A DNA stretch of 64,000 bases from Phil1 sp964612925 (GTDB taxonomy: Bacteria > Bacillota > Clostridia > Christensenellales > CAG-138). The position numbers and the translations under genes are program-made. Location of the stretch: positions 1 to 64,000 of the forward strand of contig CAZTFU010000001.1 of assembly GCA_964612925.1 (NCBI GenBank). Direction: 5' to 3'. Below the pieces are notes generated by a model. It was not told the origin of the DNA and made no database searches. It was given only the letters and a program-made list of their open reading frames with translations. This document shows, piece by piece, positions 40,902 to 49,782 of the stretch; positions within the stretch are counted from its first letter, which is position 1; every line of letters starts with the position of its first letter.

Positions 40902-43637
40902 ATGAAGAGGATACTTTCGACTTTAATATTGACGGCAATGTTGCTTGGCATGCTGCCGACGGGTGCGGTCACCATGGCGGCGGGCGTTCTTGCTGTGCAA
41001 AGTGAAAACGGCATTGATGCCGTAAGCTCAGCCTATGCGGAACCGGAGTACGACTACGGCGAAGGTGAGGAAAACTACAGCCCCGCCGTGTCTGCCGAAG
41101 AACAACATATTTACATTGAGGATAACGGCATTGCCGTGTATTCGGCAACAACATGGGATAAGCGTACCGTGCGCGTGCTTTTAAGCCAAAAGGATCGCAC
41201 TGAATCCACCGTGAAGGTATACGGCAATTATGCCGTCTGTGACGAAAACGGTGAAGCTTATTTTATTGCGGATGATGAGACTGCATACATAATAAAGGCC
41301 CAAAGCTCAAAAGTTTGCGTATATACGCAAGGCGGCGTACTGCTTTACAGCGGCGCAAGCGTAAGCTTTAAGGAACATAAGGATGCAACTGGAAAGGCGG
41401 ATAACTGCATAAAGGTAGCAAACGTTACCATGGGTAACGATACTACCGACAGAACATACCGCGGTGACTTGGACATATATTACTTCGCAAAGTCGGGAAG
41501 CTACAGCGGCTATTGGTCGGGACTTTATCTTGTGAATAAGGTCTATATTGAAGATTATGTTGAAGGGGTCGTTGCCGCGGAAATGGGTACAAGCTTTGAA
41601 ACGGCGGCTCAACAGGCACAGGCAATAGTATCCCGCGCATTTGCGATACAGTCGCACAGCTCAACTCGTGTATTTGACGTGCGGGATACAAGCGCCAGCC
41701 AAGCGTACTTTGGCATAACGGAAAACTGCCGCGCGGCGGTTGAAGCAACCGCGGGACAGACCCTGTTTTATCAAGGAGAAAACCTTAGGGTGCACTTTGG
41801 CGGTACGAACGGCGGCGAAACGGAGATAACCAATAATCAATGGAGCGGTTACGAATTCTGCGGTGAAGAAAGCGTAAGGGAGGATGCTTACGATCTTGCC
41901 TCCAAAAAGAAATACGTTGAAGAGGTAACGATACCCGCCCGACCGAGCGGCAGCGAAACACAGGTACTTTCCCTTATAACGAACGCCTTGATTCCCGCAC
42001 TTAATGCGGAAGGCTACGGCGTGAGCGAGGCCGCGGTTGAAACCATAAGCATGGCGACCGTGTGCAACGATGAAACCTGCCGCCACCACCACCGTTCGAC
42101 CGAAGACGGGCAGGTGTGCAACCATTTTTGCTCGGTGAATATAACGTTTGGCGGTATAGTCACGGATGTCGGCTACATTGAAAACTACACCGTGAACCTA
42201 TGCGAGAATGATTTCTATATAAGCCCCAATAACGGCAGACCGCTTGGCTTTTTCAACGTAGGTTCGTGCTCGAGATACTGGCTTGTGGAAAACTATACAA
42301 ACGGAGAACTGACAGGTTATACAATACGCCATGCGCGCTATGGCGGCGGCGTGGGAATGAGCCAATACGGTGCCAACTACCGCGCATATAAGGGACAAAG
42401 CACCGCGGAAATTCTTGCATTTTACTATCCGAACAGCACCGTTTCCGCCCTGAGTGAGGATACGTCTCGTCCCGAAATACCCGCACAGCCGCAAGCAAAG
42501 CTTGATGCGCGCGTACTCGGCAGTGACGTGACCGTATATATGCGGCAGAATACTTCGTCCGAGGCGGTATGCTCCATAGCCGCAGGGGAAACGGTTTTTG
42601 TAAATGCAGAGTATTCCGATTGGGCACATATAAGCTACAACGGCATTTCGGGCTATGTTGCACTTACGGCATTCGTGCGCAAGGCGATAAGCGTAACGCC
42701 CGATAACATAACAAGCTCCATTTCCGTGCGCAGTATGCCCGACAGCCGCTCAAGTGTCGTATATACGGCCAAAAAAGGCGTTGTACTTGAACTTATCGAG
42801 GCAAACGCCGCACCCGGCTGGCATAAGGTAAATACCTCAAGCGGGGCAGGATATATACCCGTGCGCTACTCAACGCTTTTATTCGGTGGGGAACGGCAAT
42901 CTGCGGAAAATCGTTACACCGTGGCTTTGCCGAGGGAAGACGGCCTAATGTACGAAAGCATATTTATAGACGGCGAGCCATGTGAATGCGAAACCGACTC
43001 AAATTCCGTAAGCTATGTTACCGATAATAAAGAACATACCTTGGCTCAGCTCTATTATTCCGATGGCAGCATGCGCGTATGGCTGCTTAGCTTTGATGAA
43101 GAAAGCAACGATTATACTGCGGATGAATTGAGTGAGTTTAACAATGAGCTTTCATATTCGGGTGCATCGATAAGACTTTCGGGCGAATACGGACTGAGAG
43201 TACGCTTTGGTTTGAATGTAGATATACACGATACACTGAATGTTGCACTCTTTACAGTGAAGGAATACGGCATTATGCAAGCCAAAAGCGAAAATGAGTT
43301 GTATAATACCGAAACGGCAGTAAAATACCCCGCTTTTTATGAGACGGATGGGGTAAGGTATGATAAAGTTTCCGCCATAAGCGAAGGCAAGCTGCTGTTT
43401 GCTGCAAAGCTTGAGGGTGTGAGCGTGGATGAGCTTAAAGTACAATACTTTTTCAGACCGTATATCGTACTGTTCCAAGGTGATAAGGAAATTACAATAT
43501 ACGGCAATGCCGTTGATGCAAGCGTGTATGAAATCGCAAAGGAACTTTCCGATGCGGCCGAATACGGCATGGACACGGCACAAGGACAATATATAGCCGC
43601 GCTTATTGCGGCGGCGGATGCAAACCCGCGAGGTTGA
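40902..43637 (+). CDS. SpoIID/LytB-domain secreted protein with SH3b domains
   Basis: A 911-residue exported protein. MKRILSTLILTAMLLGMLP is a signal peptide. The SpoIID/LytB domain lies at about 190-520: NKVYIEDYVEGVVAAEMGTSF with the catalytic Glu, AQQAQAIVSRAFAI, RDTSASQAYFG, VHFGGTNGGETE, and GGGVGMSQYGAN. SpoIID is a lytic transglycosylase acting on denuded glycan strands. A Cys/His-rich insert (CNDETCRHHH, then CNHFC; about 385-410) could bind zinc. Two SH3b-type domains follow (about 535-665), suited to wall binding. The last 240 residues are unassigned. Unlike classic SpoIID (about 340 residues) it lacks a membrane anchor, so a vegetative or spore-coat role is open. Confidence 0.86.
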   Translation: MKRILSTLILTAMLLGMLPTGAVTMAAGVLAVQSENGIDAVSSAYAEPEYDYGEGEENYSPAVSAEEQHIYIEDNGIAVYSATTWDKRTVRVLLSQKDRTESTVKVYGNYAVCDENGEAYFIADDETAYIIKAQSSKVCVYTQGGVLLYSGASVSFKEHKDATGKADNCIKVANVTMGNDTTDRTYRGDLDIYYFAKSGSYSGYWSGLYLVNKVYIEDYVEGVVAAEMGTSFETAAQQAQAIVSRAFAIQSHSSTRVFDVRDTSASQAYFGITENCRAAVEATAGQTLFYQGENLRVHFGGTNGGETEITNNQWSGYEFCGEESVREDAYDLASKKKYVEEVTIPARPSGSETQVLSLITNALIPALNAEGYGVSEAAVETISMATVCNDETCRHHHRSTEDGQVCNHFCSVNITFGGIVTDVGYIENYTVNLCENDFYISPNNGRPLGFFNVGSCSRYWLVENYTNGELTGYTIRHARYGGGVGMSQYGANYRAYKGQSTAEILAFYYPNSTVSALSEDTSRPEIPAQPQAKLDARVLGSDVTVYMRQNTSSEAVCSIAAGETVFVNAEYSDWAHISYNGISGYVALTAFVRKAISVTPDNITSSISVRSMPDSRSSVVYTAKKGVVLELIEANAAPGWHKVNTSSGAGYIPVRYSTLLFGGERQSAENRYTVALPREDGLMYESIFIDGEPCECETDSNSVSYVTDNKEHTLAQLYYSDGSMRVWLLSFDEESNDYTADELSEFNNELSYSGASIRLSGEYGLRVRFGLNVDIHDTLNVALFTVKEYGIMQAKSENELYNTETAVKYPAFYETDGVRYDKVSAISEGKLLFAAKLEGVSVDELKVQYFFRPYIVLFQGDKEITIYGNAVDASVYEIAKELSDAAEYGMDTAQGQYIAALIAAADANPRG

Positions 43638-43641
43638 TTTT

Positions 43642-44169
43642 ATGAGAACAAGGCGTGAATTCAAACGCACGATAGCTATACTTACGGTGCTGCTTATAAT
43701 AAGCGCGGCACTGAATGTTGCACTTATGGTGAGCGTGATAAAGCTTAAAAACGATGTCGAGCGGCTTGAGCAGCCGTCAGACACGCCCGATATTACCCCT
43801 GCGGATGCGGAAACGAGTGAAACACCTTTGCCTCCCGAAACGGCTGAGGGTACTTCTGCTACACCCGAGGTAACGCCTGATGCCACACCGACAAACAAGC
43901 CCACACCCGTGCCGACTCCTGCCGCAACGCCTGTGCCGACACCGACGCCTACACCTGTGGTAACACATACGCCGACTCAAACGCCGAAAGCATCCCCTAA
44001 GACCACAAAACGGCCAAGGGAAACGATTGAACCCACGCCCACGGCGAACGGCTGGGTATATTCCTCATTTGTACCACAGAATACGGAAACTCCCGTAGCG
44101 GAAACCCCAAACATTACCGATACGGAGCCTACGGCAGATGCACTCGGTGACCCGTTCGGAGGGAATTGA
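43642..44169 (+). CDS. Membrane-anchored Pro/Thr-rich surface protein
   Basis: The 175-residue protein starts MRTRREFKRTIAILTVLLII, one membrane span near residues 9-35, then a short coiled-coil heptad (IKLKNDVERLEQ) and about 100 residues of Pro/Thr repeats (TPVPTPAATPVPTPTPTPVV). The tail should lie outside, spanning the wall; threonines may carry sugars. It ends GDPFGGN without an anchor. The start follows GAGG; it lies four bases after the SpoIID-like gene, so the two are co-transcribed and probably act in the same envelope place. The layout resembles divisome-type FtsL/DivIC proteins only loosely. Confidence 0.7.
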   Translation: MRTRREFKRTIAILTVLLIISAALNVALMVSVIKLKNDVERLEQPSDTPDITPADAETSETPLPPETAEGTSATPEVTPDATPTNKPTPVPTPAATPVPTPTPTPVVTHTPTQTPKASPKTTKRPRETIEPTPTANGWVYSSFVPQNTETPVAETPNITDTEPTADALGDPFGGN

Positions 44170-44170
44170 T

Positions 44171-45103
44171 ATGTACAAAAGCAAACGGGTAATTGACAAC
44201 ACGCTTTATGTATACGGCATAGATCGACTTGACCTTGAAAGGAGCTGCGAATGCGGGCAAAGCTTCCGCTGGCACAAGGAAGGCGAATGCTTTGTTGCAC
44301 CCGCACTCGGAAGAGTGGTATGTGCTAAGCAACTTGGCGATACGCTAAGCATCTACTCCTGCACGGAAGATGAAGAGGGGGACTGGATAAGCTATTTTGA
44401 CCTTGAGCGTGACTATGCGGCAATAGAAGATAGATTAAGCAGGGATGATCAACTTAAAATGTGCATACCGAGCGCAACGGGCATAAGGGTGTTTGCACAG
44501 GATCCGTTTGAAACACTTATTACGTTTATAATATCCGCAAACAACAATATCGGCCGCATAGCCGGAATAGTTGAAAGACTTTGCTCTTTGTGCGGAGAAA
44601 AGGTCGAATTCAACGGAAAGACATACAGCCTTTTTCCGTTGCCGGAGTCGATAGCCGCGCTTGATGAAAGCGAGCTTGTGCGGATAGGTTCAGGCTATCG
44701 TGCACCGTATATAAAGAAGAGCGCACAACGCATAGCGGACGGTTATGAGCTTGAAAAGCTAAGGAATATGCCGCTTGATGAAGCACGAAGGGAAATCATG
44801 AGCTTCTCGGGCGTCGGCCCCAAGGTGGCGGATTGCGTGCTACTGTTTGGACTTGGCCACACGGATGCTTTTCCGGTGGATGTGTGGATAGGCCGCGCCA
44901 TGAGCGAAATATATTTTGAAGGTGAAAAGGCGAGACGAGGTGAGCTTGAGAGAACTATACGCTCACTCGGCAGCGAAAGCGGCATAGTGCAGCAATATAT
45001 ATTCCATTACGCGCGGCAGAATTCGCTTGGGAAGAAGAAAAACACAAAAAAACCGAGTGAAAAGGCCAAAACGCATGTTGACACATGCGCACCGCTATGC
45101 TAA
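44171..45103 (+). CDS. ogg: 8-oxoguanine DNA glycosylase (Ogg1 type)
   Basis: A 310-residue HhH-GPD glycosylase with an Ogg1-type N-terminal domain (CECGQSFRW). The repair motif is complete: FSGVGPKVADCVLLFGLGHTDAFPVDVW, with the catalytic Lys in GPKVADC and Asp in PVDVW (about residues 212-240). It excises 8-oxoG and nicks the strand. C-terminal residues after about 285 are a Lys-rich tail. The start follows GGAGGG. The rplU promoter lies inside its 3' end. Confidence 0.93.
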   Translation: MYKSKRVIDNTLYVYGIDRLDLERSCECGQSFRWHKEGECFVAPALGRVVCAKQLGDTLSIYSCTEDEEGDWISYFDLERDYAAIEDRLSRDDQLKMCIPSATGIRVFAQDPFETLITFIISANNNIGRIAGIVERLCSLCGEKVEFNGKTYSLFPLPESIAALDESELVRIGSGYRAPYIKKSAQRIADGYELEKLRNMPLDEARREIMSFSGVGPKVADCVLLFGLGHTDAFPVDVWIGRAMSEIYFEGEKARRGELERTIRSLGSESGIVQQYIFHYARQNSLGKKKNTKKPSEKAKTHVDTCAPLC

Positions 45104-45105
45104 AA
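45077..45105 (+). promoter_or_regulatory. Promoter of rplU-prp-rpmA
   Basis: A consensus TTGACA (45077-45082), 17 bases, TAAAAT (45100-45105), inside the last codons of ogg. Confidence 0.85.
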
Positions 45106-45111
45106 TACACA

Positions 45112-45196
45112 GGTGAGCCGCTCTGCGACGGCTTTTTTGAAGCGCGTGTATACGCCGCCGTGTCGCGGGCGAGATTGGGAATAGGAGGTGCAGTAA
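45112..45196 (+). ncRNA. L21 leader (rplU 5' autoregulatory RNA)
   Basis: The leader before rplU carries the pieces of the Firmicutes L21 leader: a first small stem GCCG / CGGC followed by TTTTTTG, then TACGCCGCCGTGTCGCGGG-type paired segments and CGAGATTGGGA just before AGGAGGTG. L21 or a sister protein probably binds this RNA and lowers translation. Assigned from memory of the family and context. Confidence 0.7.
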
Positions 45197-45502
45197 ATGT
45201 ACGCTATTATCCGTACCGGAGGCAAGCAGTACAAGGTTGAAGCGGGCGATGAGATTCTGGTCGAAAAGCTCGATCTGGAAGCCGGTGCTGAAGTTTGCTT
45301 TGAGGTTCTGATGCTTTGCGACGGCGAAAACGTTACCATAGGTAAGCCTGTGGTTGAAGGCGTTTGCGCCAAGGCTGAAGTCGTCGAACAGACCAAGGGC
45401 GATAAGGTTGTGGTGTTCAAGTATAAGGCTAAGAAGAACATCCGCAAGAAGCAGGGTCATCGTCAGCCGTATACCAAGGTTAAGATCAATACCATAGGTT
45501 AA
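45197..45502 (+). CDS. rplU: 50S ribosomal protein L21
   Basis: The 101-residue protein matches L21: MYAIIRTGGKQYKVEAGDEI, KGDKVVVFKYKAKKNIRKKQ and HRQPYTKVKI at the end. AGGAGGTG precedes the start. It is first in rplU-prp-rpmA, the typical Firmicutes order. Confidence 0.98.
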   Translation: MYAIIRTGGKQYKVEAGDEILVEKLDLEAGAEVCFEVLMLCDGENVTIGKPVVEGVCAKAEVVEQTKGDKVVVFKYKAKKNIRKKQGHRQPYTKVKINTIG

Positions 45503-45509
45503 CATTGAC

Positions 45510-45839
45510 ATGACAGAAATTACGCTGTTCCGCTCACACTCCCGCTTGGTCGGCTTTCAGGCTGAAGGGCACACGGGTTACGCCGAGGAAGGCAGTGACA
45601 TTGTGTGTGCAGCCGTAAGCGCACTTACGCAGGGAGCGGTGATTGGCCTTAAAGAGGTAATCGGACTGAGTGTGGCAATTGATATTGACGAAGGATATTT
45701 GTATTGTATGCTTCCGAAAGAAATCAGCGGCCGACAACAGCACGATGCGGAGCTGATACTTAACACAATGGCAGCGAGTCTAAACTCGATTGCCCAAACA
45801 AACGGTGATTACATCAAAATGACTGATAGGGAGGTGTAA
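45510..45839 (+). CDS. prp: Ribosomal-processing cysteine protease Prp
   Basis: A 109-residue YsxB/Prp protein: the conserved GHTGYAEEGSDIVCAAVSAL (residues about 20-39) has the catalytic His and Cys. Prp removes the N-terminal extension of L27 before it enters the ribosome; the substrate gene rpmA follows by four bases. It starts seven bases after rplU. Confidence 0.95.
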   Translation: MTEITLFRSHSRLVGFQAEGHTGYAEEGSDIVCAAVSALTQGAVIGLKEVIGLSVAIDIDEGYLYCMLPKEISGRQQHDAELILNTMAASLNSIAQTNGDYIKMTDREV

Positions 45840-45843
45840 CACG

Positions 45844-46137
45844 ATGATGATCAATCTGCAGCTTTTTGCTCATAAGAAGGGCGTTGGCAGTTCCCGTAAC
45901 GGACGTGACAGTGAATCCAAGCGTCTTGGACCCAAGAGGGCCGACGGGCAGTTCGTTCTGGCCGGTAATATTCTGGTCAGGCAGAGGGGCACCCATTTCC
46001 ATCCCGGCAACAATGTTGGCATAGGTAAGGATGATACCCTTTTTGCCAAGGTAGATGGCGTTGTCCGCTTTGAAACCAAGCATCTTGGTAAGAAGCAGGT
46101 CAGCGTTTATGCGGTTGAGGAAGCCGCCGCGAACTGA
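45844..46137 (+). CDS. rpmA: 50S ribosomal protein L27 with Prp-cleaved N-terminus
   Basis: The 97-residue L27 starts MMINLQLFAHKKGVGSS. The LQLFA-HKKG junction is the Prp cleavage site, and cleavage after Phe-Ala should leave the usual HKKG N-terminus that reaches the peptidyl transferase centre. RBS GGAGG. A second in-frame ATG at 45847 could also be the start. Confidence 0.98.
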   Translation: MMINLQLFAHKKGVGSSRNGRDSESKRLGPKRADGQFVLAGNILVRQRGTHFHPGNNVGIGKDDTLFAKVDGVVRFETKHLGKKQVSVYAVEEAAAN

Positions 46138-46156
46138 TTTACAGCATCGTAACCAC

Positions 46157-46191
46157 AGCCGGTCCTTCTATAATGAAGGGCCGGCTTTTTT
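46157..46191 (+). terminator. Terminator of the rplU-prp-rpmA operon
   Basis: AGCCGGTCCTTC (46157-46168) / GAAGGGCCGGCT (46175-46186), one T-G pair, followed by TTTTTT. Confidence 0.9.
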
Positions 46192-46245
46192 ATGTGGAAA
46201 ATGCCGTAAAAAGTATTATTATAAGCAGGAAAGGAACATGATGCC

Positions 46246-48024
46246 ATGCAGAATAATGTTAACGGAAACACTGACGGCATACGCGATGCGGTGCTTGAGC
46301 GTATAGCCGCCGTTTATGATATCACACAGGGTCAGTACGAATATGCTTCCCATGAGCTTATTGCGGAGCTAAGCGCATTGACGAGCATTATAAAACGCGA
46401 AATATCGGTTTACATAGCGCGGGACGGCAGCATTGTTGACGTTTCCGTGGGGGACGGAACAAAGGTGGAAATGCCGCATATGCGCCTTGTGCGCAACGGC
46501 AACAGACTGTGTGGCGTGCGGTGTTTGCACACACACCCAAGCGGAGACGGCAGGTTGAGCGGCGTTGATATAGGCACGCTGAAAAGCATGAAGCTTGATT
46601 CCATGGCGGCGGTCGGCGTGAAGGATGACGGCACGGCAACATCACTTTATGCATCATATGTCGGTGAAATGGTAGAGGATGAGCGCGAGGCAATAGTGTA
46701 TGGCCCGTTAAGACCGTATAAGTTGCCGCAAAGCCAGCTTATTGAAGAAATATACGCTGCCGACGAAAGACTGAAAAGCTCGACGTGGGATACAAACAGT
46801 GATATACCGGAGCGCACGGTGCTTGTGGGCCTTGAAAATGACGAAGATTATGATACGATGGAGGAGCTTGCAGAGCTTGCCAAAACAGCGGGCGCAAACG
46901 TTATTGCGCGCAGTATGCAAAAGCGGCGCACGCCCGATAACGCAACGTATATAGGTAGCGGCAAAGTGGAGGAACTTCACCTGCTTTGCAGTGAAGTCGA
47001 AGCGGAGCTTGTTATTTTTGATGATGAGCTGAGCGGCACACAGCAAAGGAACCTTGAAACCAAGCTTGGACTGAGGGTGATCGACCGCACCGCGCTTATA
47101 CTTGACATATTTGCACAGCGCGCACAAAGCAGGGAAGGCAGGCTTCAGGTGGAACTTGCCCAAATGAAATACGGCCTGACAAGGCTGGCGGGGCAGGGCA
47201 CGGCACTGAGCCGACTGGGCGGCGGCATAGGCACACGCGGCCCGGGCGAAAAAAAGCTTGAAATCGACAGGCGGCGCATTCGCAGACGCATATTCGAGCT
47301 TGGCGAGGAACTGAAGGAAATAGAGAAGCAGCGCGGACTCAGGCGCGAACGCCGCGAAAAGAACACAACGCCGCTTGTTGCGCTTGTGGGGTATACGAAT
47401 GCGGGCAAAAGCACTTTCCTGAATGCTGTATCAAATGCGGGAGTATTGGCGGAAGATAAACTTTTTGCAACGCTTGATCCCGTGGTGCGCCAGATAACCC
47501 TTCCCAACGGCCTTGATATATTGCTTTCGGACACGGTGGGATTTATAAACAAATTGCCGCATGACCTTATAGAAGCATTCAAATCAACACTTGAAGAAGT
47601 ATCGAATGCGGACCTTATATTGCACGTTGTGGATATTTCAAGCGACCATTACGATGCCCAAATGCGCGTTGTTGAGGACGTTATAGCAAGCCTTGGCGCG
47701 GGGGATACGGCACGCATAAACGTATATAACAAGATCGACCTTATAGATATGCGCCCGCGCGGCACGGAAAACGATGCATTTGTATCGGCACGCACGGGAG
47801 AAGGCATGCAACCCCTTCTTGAAAGGATAGAGGGTATACTATCTGCCGCGCACAGCAGAATAGAGCTTACCGTTCCGTATGATAAATACGAGGCGGTTGC
47901 GCTACTGCATAAGGAGGCGCGTATACTTAGTGAAGAGCATACCGAATCGGGCATGCTTATAAGTGCCGTGGTTGAGGATGCTACCATGCGCAAGCTGAAA
48001 AAGCTTATGGGGGATAACATATAA
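46246..48024 (+). CDS. hflX: HflX GTPase with N-terminal JAMM/JAB-like domain
   Basis: A 592-residue ribosome-associated GTPase. The HflX core is complete: LVGLENDEDYDTMEELAELA start, YIGSGKVEEL, QVELAQMKYGLTRL, RGPGEKKLEIDRRRIRRRI, then the G domain with GYTNAGKSTFLN (about 382-393), DTVGFINKLP and NKIDLID. HflX splits or rescues stalled 70S ribosomes. Residues about 1-165 are additional and hold HTHPSGDGRLSGVD with an upstream Glu in KREISVYI, matching the JAMM metal site (E, HxHP, S-x2-D) of RadC/JAB proteins. It may be an active zinc isopeptidase or a folded remnant. Confidence 0.92.
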   Translation: MQNNVNGNTDGIRDAVLERIAAVYDITQGQYEYASHELIAELSALTSIIKREISVYIARDGSIVDVSVGDGTKVEMPHMRLVRNGNRLCGVRCLHTHPSGDGRLSGVDIGTLKSMKLDSMAAVGVKDDGTATSLYASYVGEMVEDEREAIVYGPLRPYKLPQSQLIEEIYAADERLKSSTWDTNSDIPERTVLVGLENDEDYDTMEELAELAKTAGANVIARSMQKRRTPDNATYIGSGKVEELHLLCSEVEAELVIFDDELSGTQQRNLETKLGLRVIDRTALILDIFAQRAQSREGRLQVELAQMKYGLTRLAGQGTALSRLGGGIGTRGPGEKKLEIDRRRIRRRIFELGEELKEIEKQRGLRRERREKNTTPLVALVGYTNAGKSTFLNAVSNAGVLAEDKLFATLDPVVRQITLPNGLDILLSDTVGFINKLPHDLIEAFKSTLEEVSNADLILHVVDISSDHYDAQMRVVEDVIASLGAGDTARINVYNKIDLIDMRPRGTENDAFVSARTGEGMQPLLERIEGILSAAHSRIELTVPYDKYEAVALLHKEARILSEEHTESGMLISAVVEDATMRKLKKLMGDNI

Positions 48025-48028
48025 ACAA

Positions 48029-48910
48029 ATGAAGAATAACAACGTCAAGGGAATGCTGTTGGTATTCGTGGCGGCAGTGCTTTGGAGCACAAATTCAATA
48101 TTGGTCAAGTATATTCAGCTCCCGTCCATATTGATCGGCGCGATGCGCGCACTTATTGCGGGAGTGGTGCTTATACCGTTCATCCGCCCTAAAAAGCTTG
48201 AGTGGAACCTCAAAATGCTGCTTATGCTTGTCGTGTTTACAATTCAAAGCACAAGCGTTGTAATGGCAATTAAGCTTACAAGTCCCGCAATAGCGGTAGG
48301 CATGCAGTTTACCGCACCGATATGGCTGTATATCTACTCACGCATTAAAGGCTATCCGTTTATAAAGCGCAGGATAATACCGCTTGCAGTGCTTGCGGTG
48401 GGCGTGGTAGTTTCCATGTTTTCAAAGGCAGAAGGCGTTACAACGCTTGGCAACATAATAGCGCTTTCAACCGGAATATCGTTTGCCGCGGTAACACAGC
48501 TCGGTAAAGACCTTGGTAAAGAAAACCCCGTCGGCATGACAAGCGTTAATAACCTTTTTATGGCGGTCGTGCTGTTGCCGCTGTTCTGCCGTGATTCAAT
48601 ACCCGAGCTTTTTGAGCTTGATGCCGCTAATTGGGCGGCACTTATAGCCCTTGGAATCGTGCAGTTTGGTGGAGGATATGTCTTTTATAACCTTGGGCTA
48701 AGGTATACAACCGCATCACGCGCAAGCATGATAAGCCCCATGGAGATGGTACTCAGTCCCGTTTGGGTAGCCGTTTTTATGGGCGAAGTGCCTGACATCA
48801 TAGGGCTTATAGGCTTTGTAATCATAATAGTCGGAATCGCGCTGGAGGTGGCATTCACTCTTCGATATGAAAAGGCCGCGTCATCGGACGGCACAGATAT
48901 GATGTGTTAA
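48029..48910 (+). CDS. EamA/DMT family transporter
   Basis: The 293-residue protein has ten hydrophobic segments in two EamA repeats (FVAAVLWSTNSILVKYI ... MQFTAPIWLYI; NIIALSTGISFAAVTQL ... SRASMISPMEMVLSPVW). Members export amino acids, metabolites or drugs; the substrate is unknown. It starts four bases after hflX. Its TAA overlaps the stop of the convergent merR-type gene in the palindrome TTAA. Confidence 0.9.
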   Translation: MKNNNVKGMLLVFVAAVLWSTNSILVKYIQLPSILIGAMRALIAGVVLIPFIRPKKLEWNLKMLLMLVVFTIQSTSVVMAIKLTSPAIAVGMQFTAPIWLYIYSRIKGYPFIKRRIIPLAVLAVGVVVSMFSKAEGVTTLGNIIALSTGISFAAVTQLGKDLGKENPVGMTSVNNLFMAVVLLPLFCRDSIPELFELDAANWAALIALGIVQFGGGYVFYNLGLRYTTASRASMISPMEMVLSPVWVAVFMGEVPDIIGLIGFVIIIVGIALEVAFTLRYEKAASSDGTDMMC

Positions 48911-49755
48911 GCATTTTGACGCTTTGGCCAGAGCATATAGAAGTGATTAAGCCCATCCTTTGAATCGTTGATGATCAAATTGACATTTAGACCTGTCAAA
49001 GGAGAATCGGTTTCTGAGAGCAATGAGCCCAAAAACGTGTTGCCGAATGCAAGCGCGTTGCGGTTTTTAGCTTCGTCAAGCAGAAAACAGAGTGAAAAAT
49101 CGCTGTTCGCATCAAACACGGTACGCAATTCGGGTATGAAATCACGCGCGTTTTGCCAGCCGTGTTTTTCGTAAACTATCCTGTAATTGTCGTCGTGCAG
49201 AATGTCTGCGCATTCGGCATCGTGAGCCTTGACCGCTTCACTGCCGACTATATCAATGCGGTCATCGCTCCATTCAAAATCATTCGGGTCAATGTCCGAT
49301 ATGTTATTAAATATGCCCATAAAATTTTGCGTGATATCGGCATATTGTTCCGCGTCTATGCCGAATTCTTCGCATGGGTCATATGCGGACATGGTGTTGA
49401 GCATGTGCTGCTTAAATCGGGCTATTTTTTCATTCATTTGTTTGATCCTGTGCATGTATGTGCTTTGAATTGCCCTTACGCTTTCCAACTTGCCTTCAAG
49501 CTCGGCTATTTTCCGACCGATTGCCTTGCAGATAACGGCATCATCTTCGTTGGATAACCGCTTGATCTCATCTATCGAAAACCCGGCCGCCTGAAGGGAT
49601 TTTATCTTTGCAAATAAAACGGCTTGATCCTCCGAATAAAAGCGGTATTTTGACCATTTGTCCACGCGAATCGGCTTCAACAGGTCAACACGGTCATAAT
49701 ACCTGAGCGTTTGCGGCGAACAATCGCAGAGCGCGGCAAAATTCTTTATCGTCAT
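48907..49755 (-). CDS. MerR family transcriptional regulator
   Basis: A 282-residue MerR protein: MTIKNFAALCDCSPQTLRYYDRVDLLKP, FYSEDQAVLFAKIKSLQAAGFSIDEIKRL (in two stretches) and a coiled-coil dimer helix (RAIQSTYMHRIKQMNEKIARF). The last 170 residues are an effector domain of unassigned kind. The ATG at 49755 has AAAGGAG eight bases upstream; one nine codons earlier does not. The promoter has the 19-base spacer that MerR proteins work on, so it probably controls itself. The convergent DMT exporter is a possible target. Confidence 0.88.
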   Translation of the reverse strand: MTIKNFAALCDCSPQTLRYYDRVDLLKPIRVDKWSKYRFYSEDQAVLFAKIKSLQAAGFSIDEIKRLSNEDDAVICKAIGRKIAELEGKLESVRAIQSTYMHRIKQMNEKIARFKQHMLNTMSAYDPCEEFGIDAEQYADITQNFMGIFNNISDIDPNDFEWSDDRIDIVGSEAVKAHDAECADILHDDNYRIVYEKHGWQNARDFIPELRTVFDANSDFSLCFLLDEAKNRNALAFGNTFLGSLLSETDSPLTGLNVNLIINDSKDGLNHFYMLWPKRQNA

Positions 49756-49782
49756 ACATGTCTCCTTTCTTTTGATGGCCAT

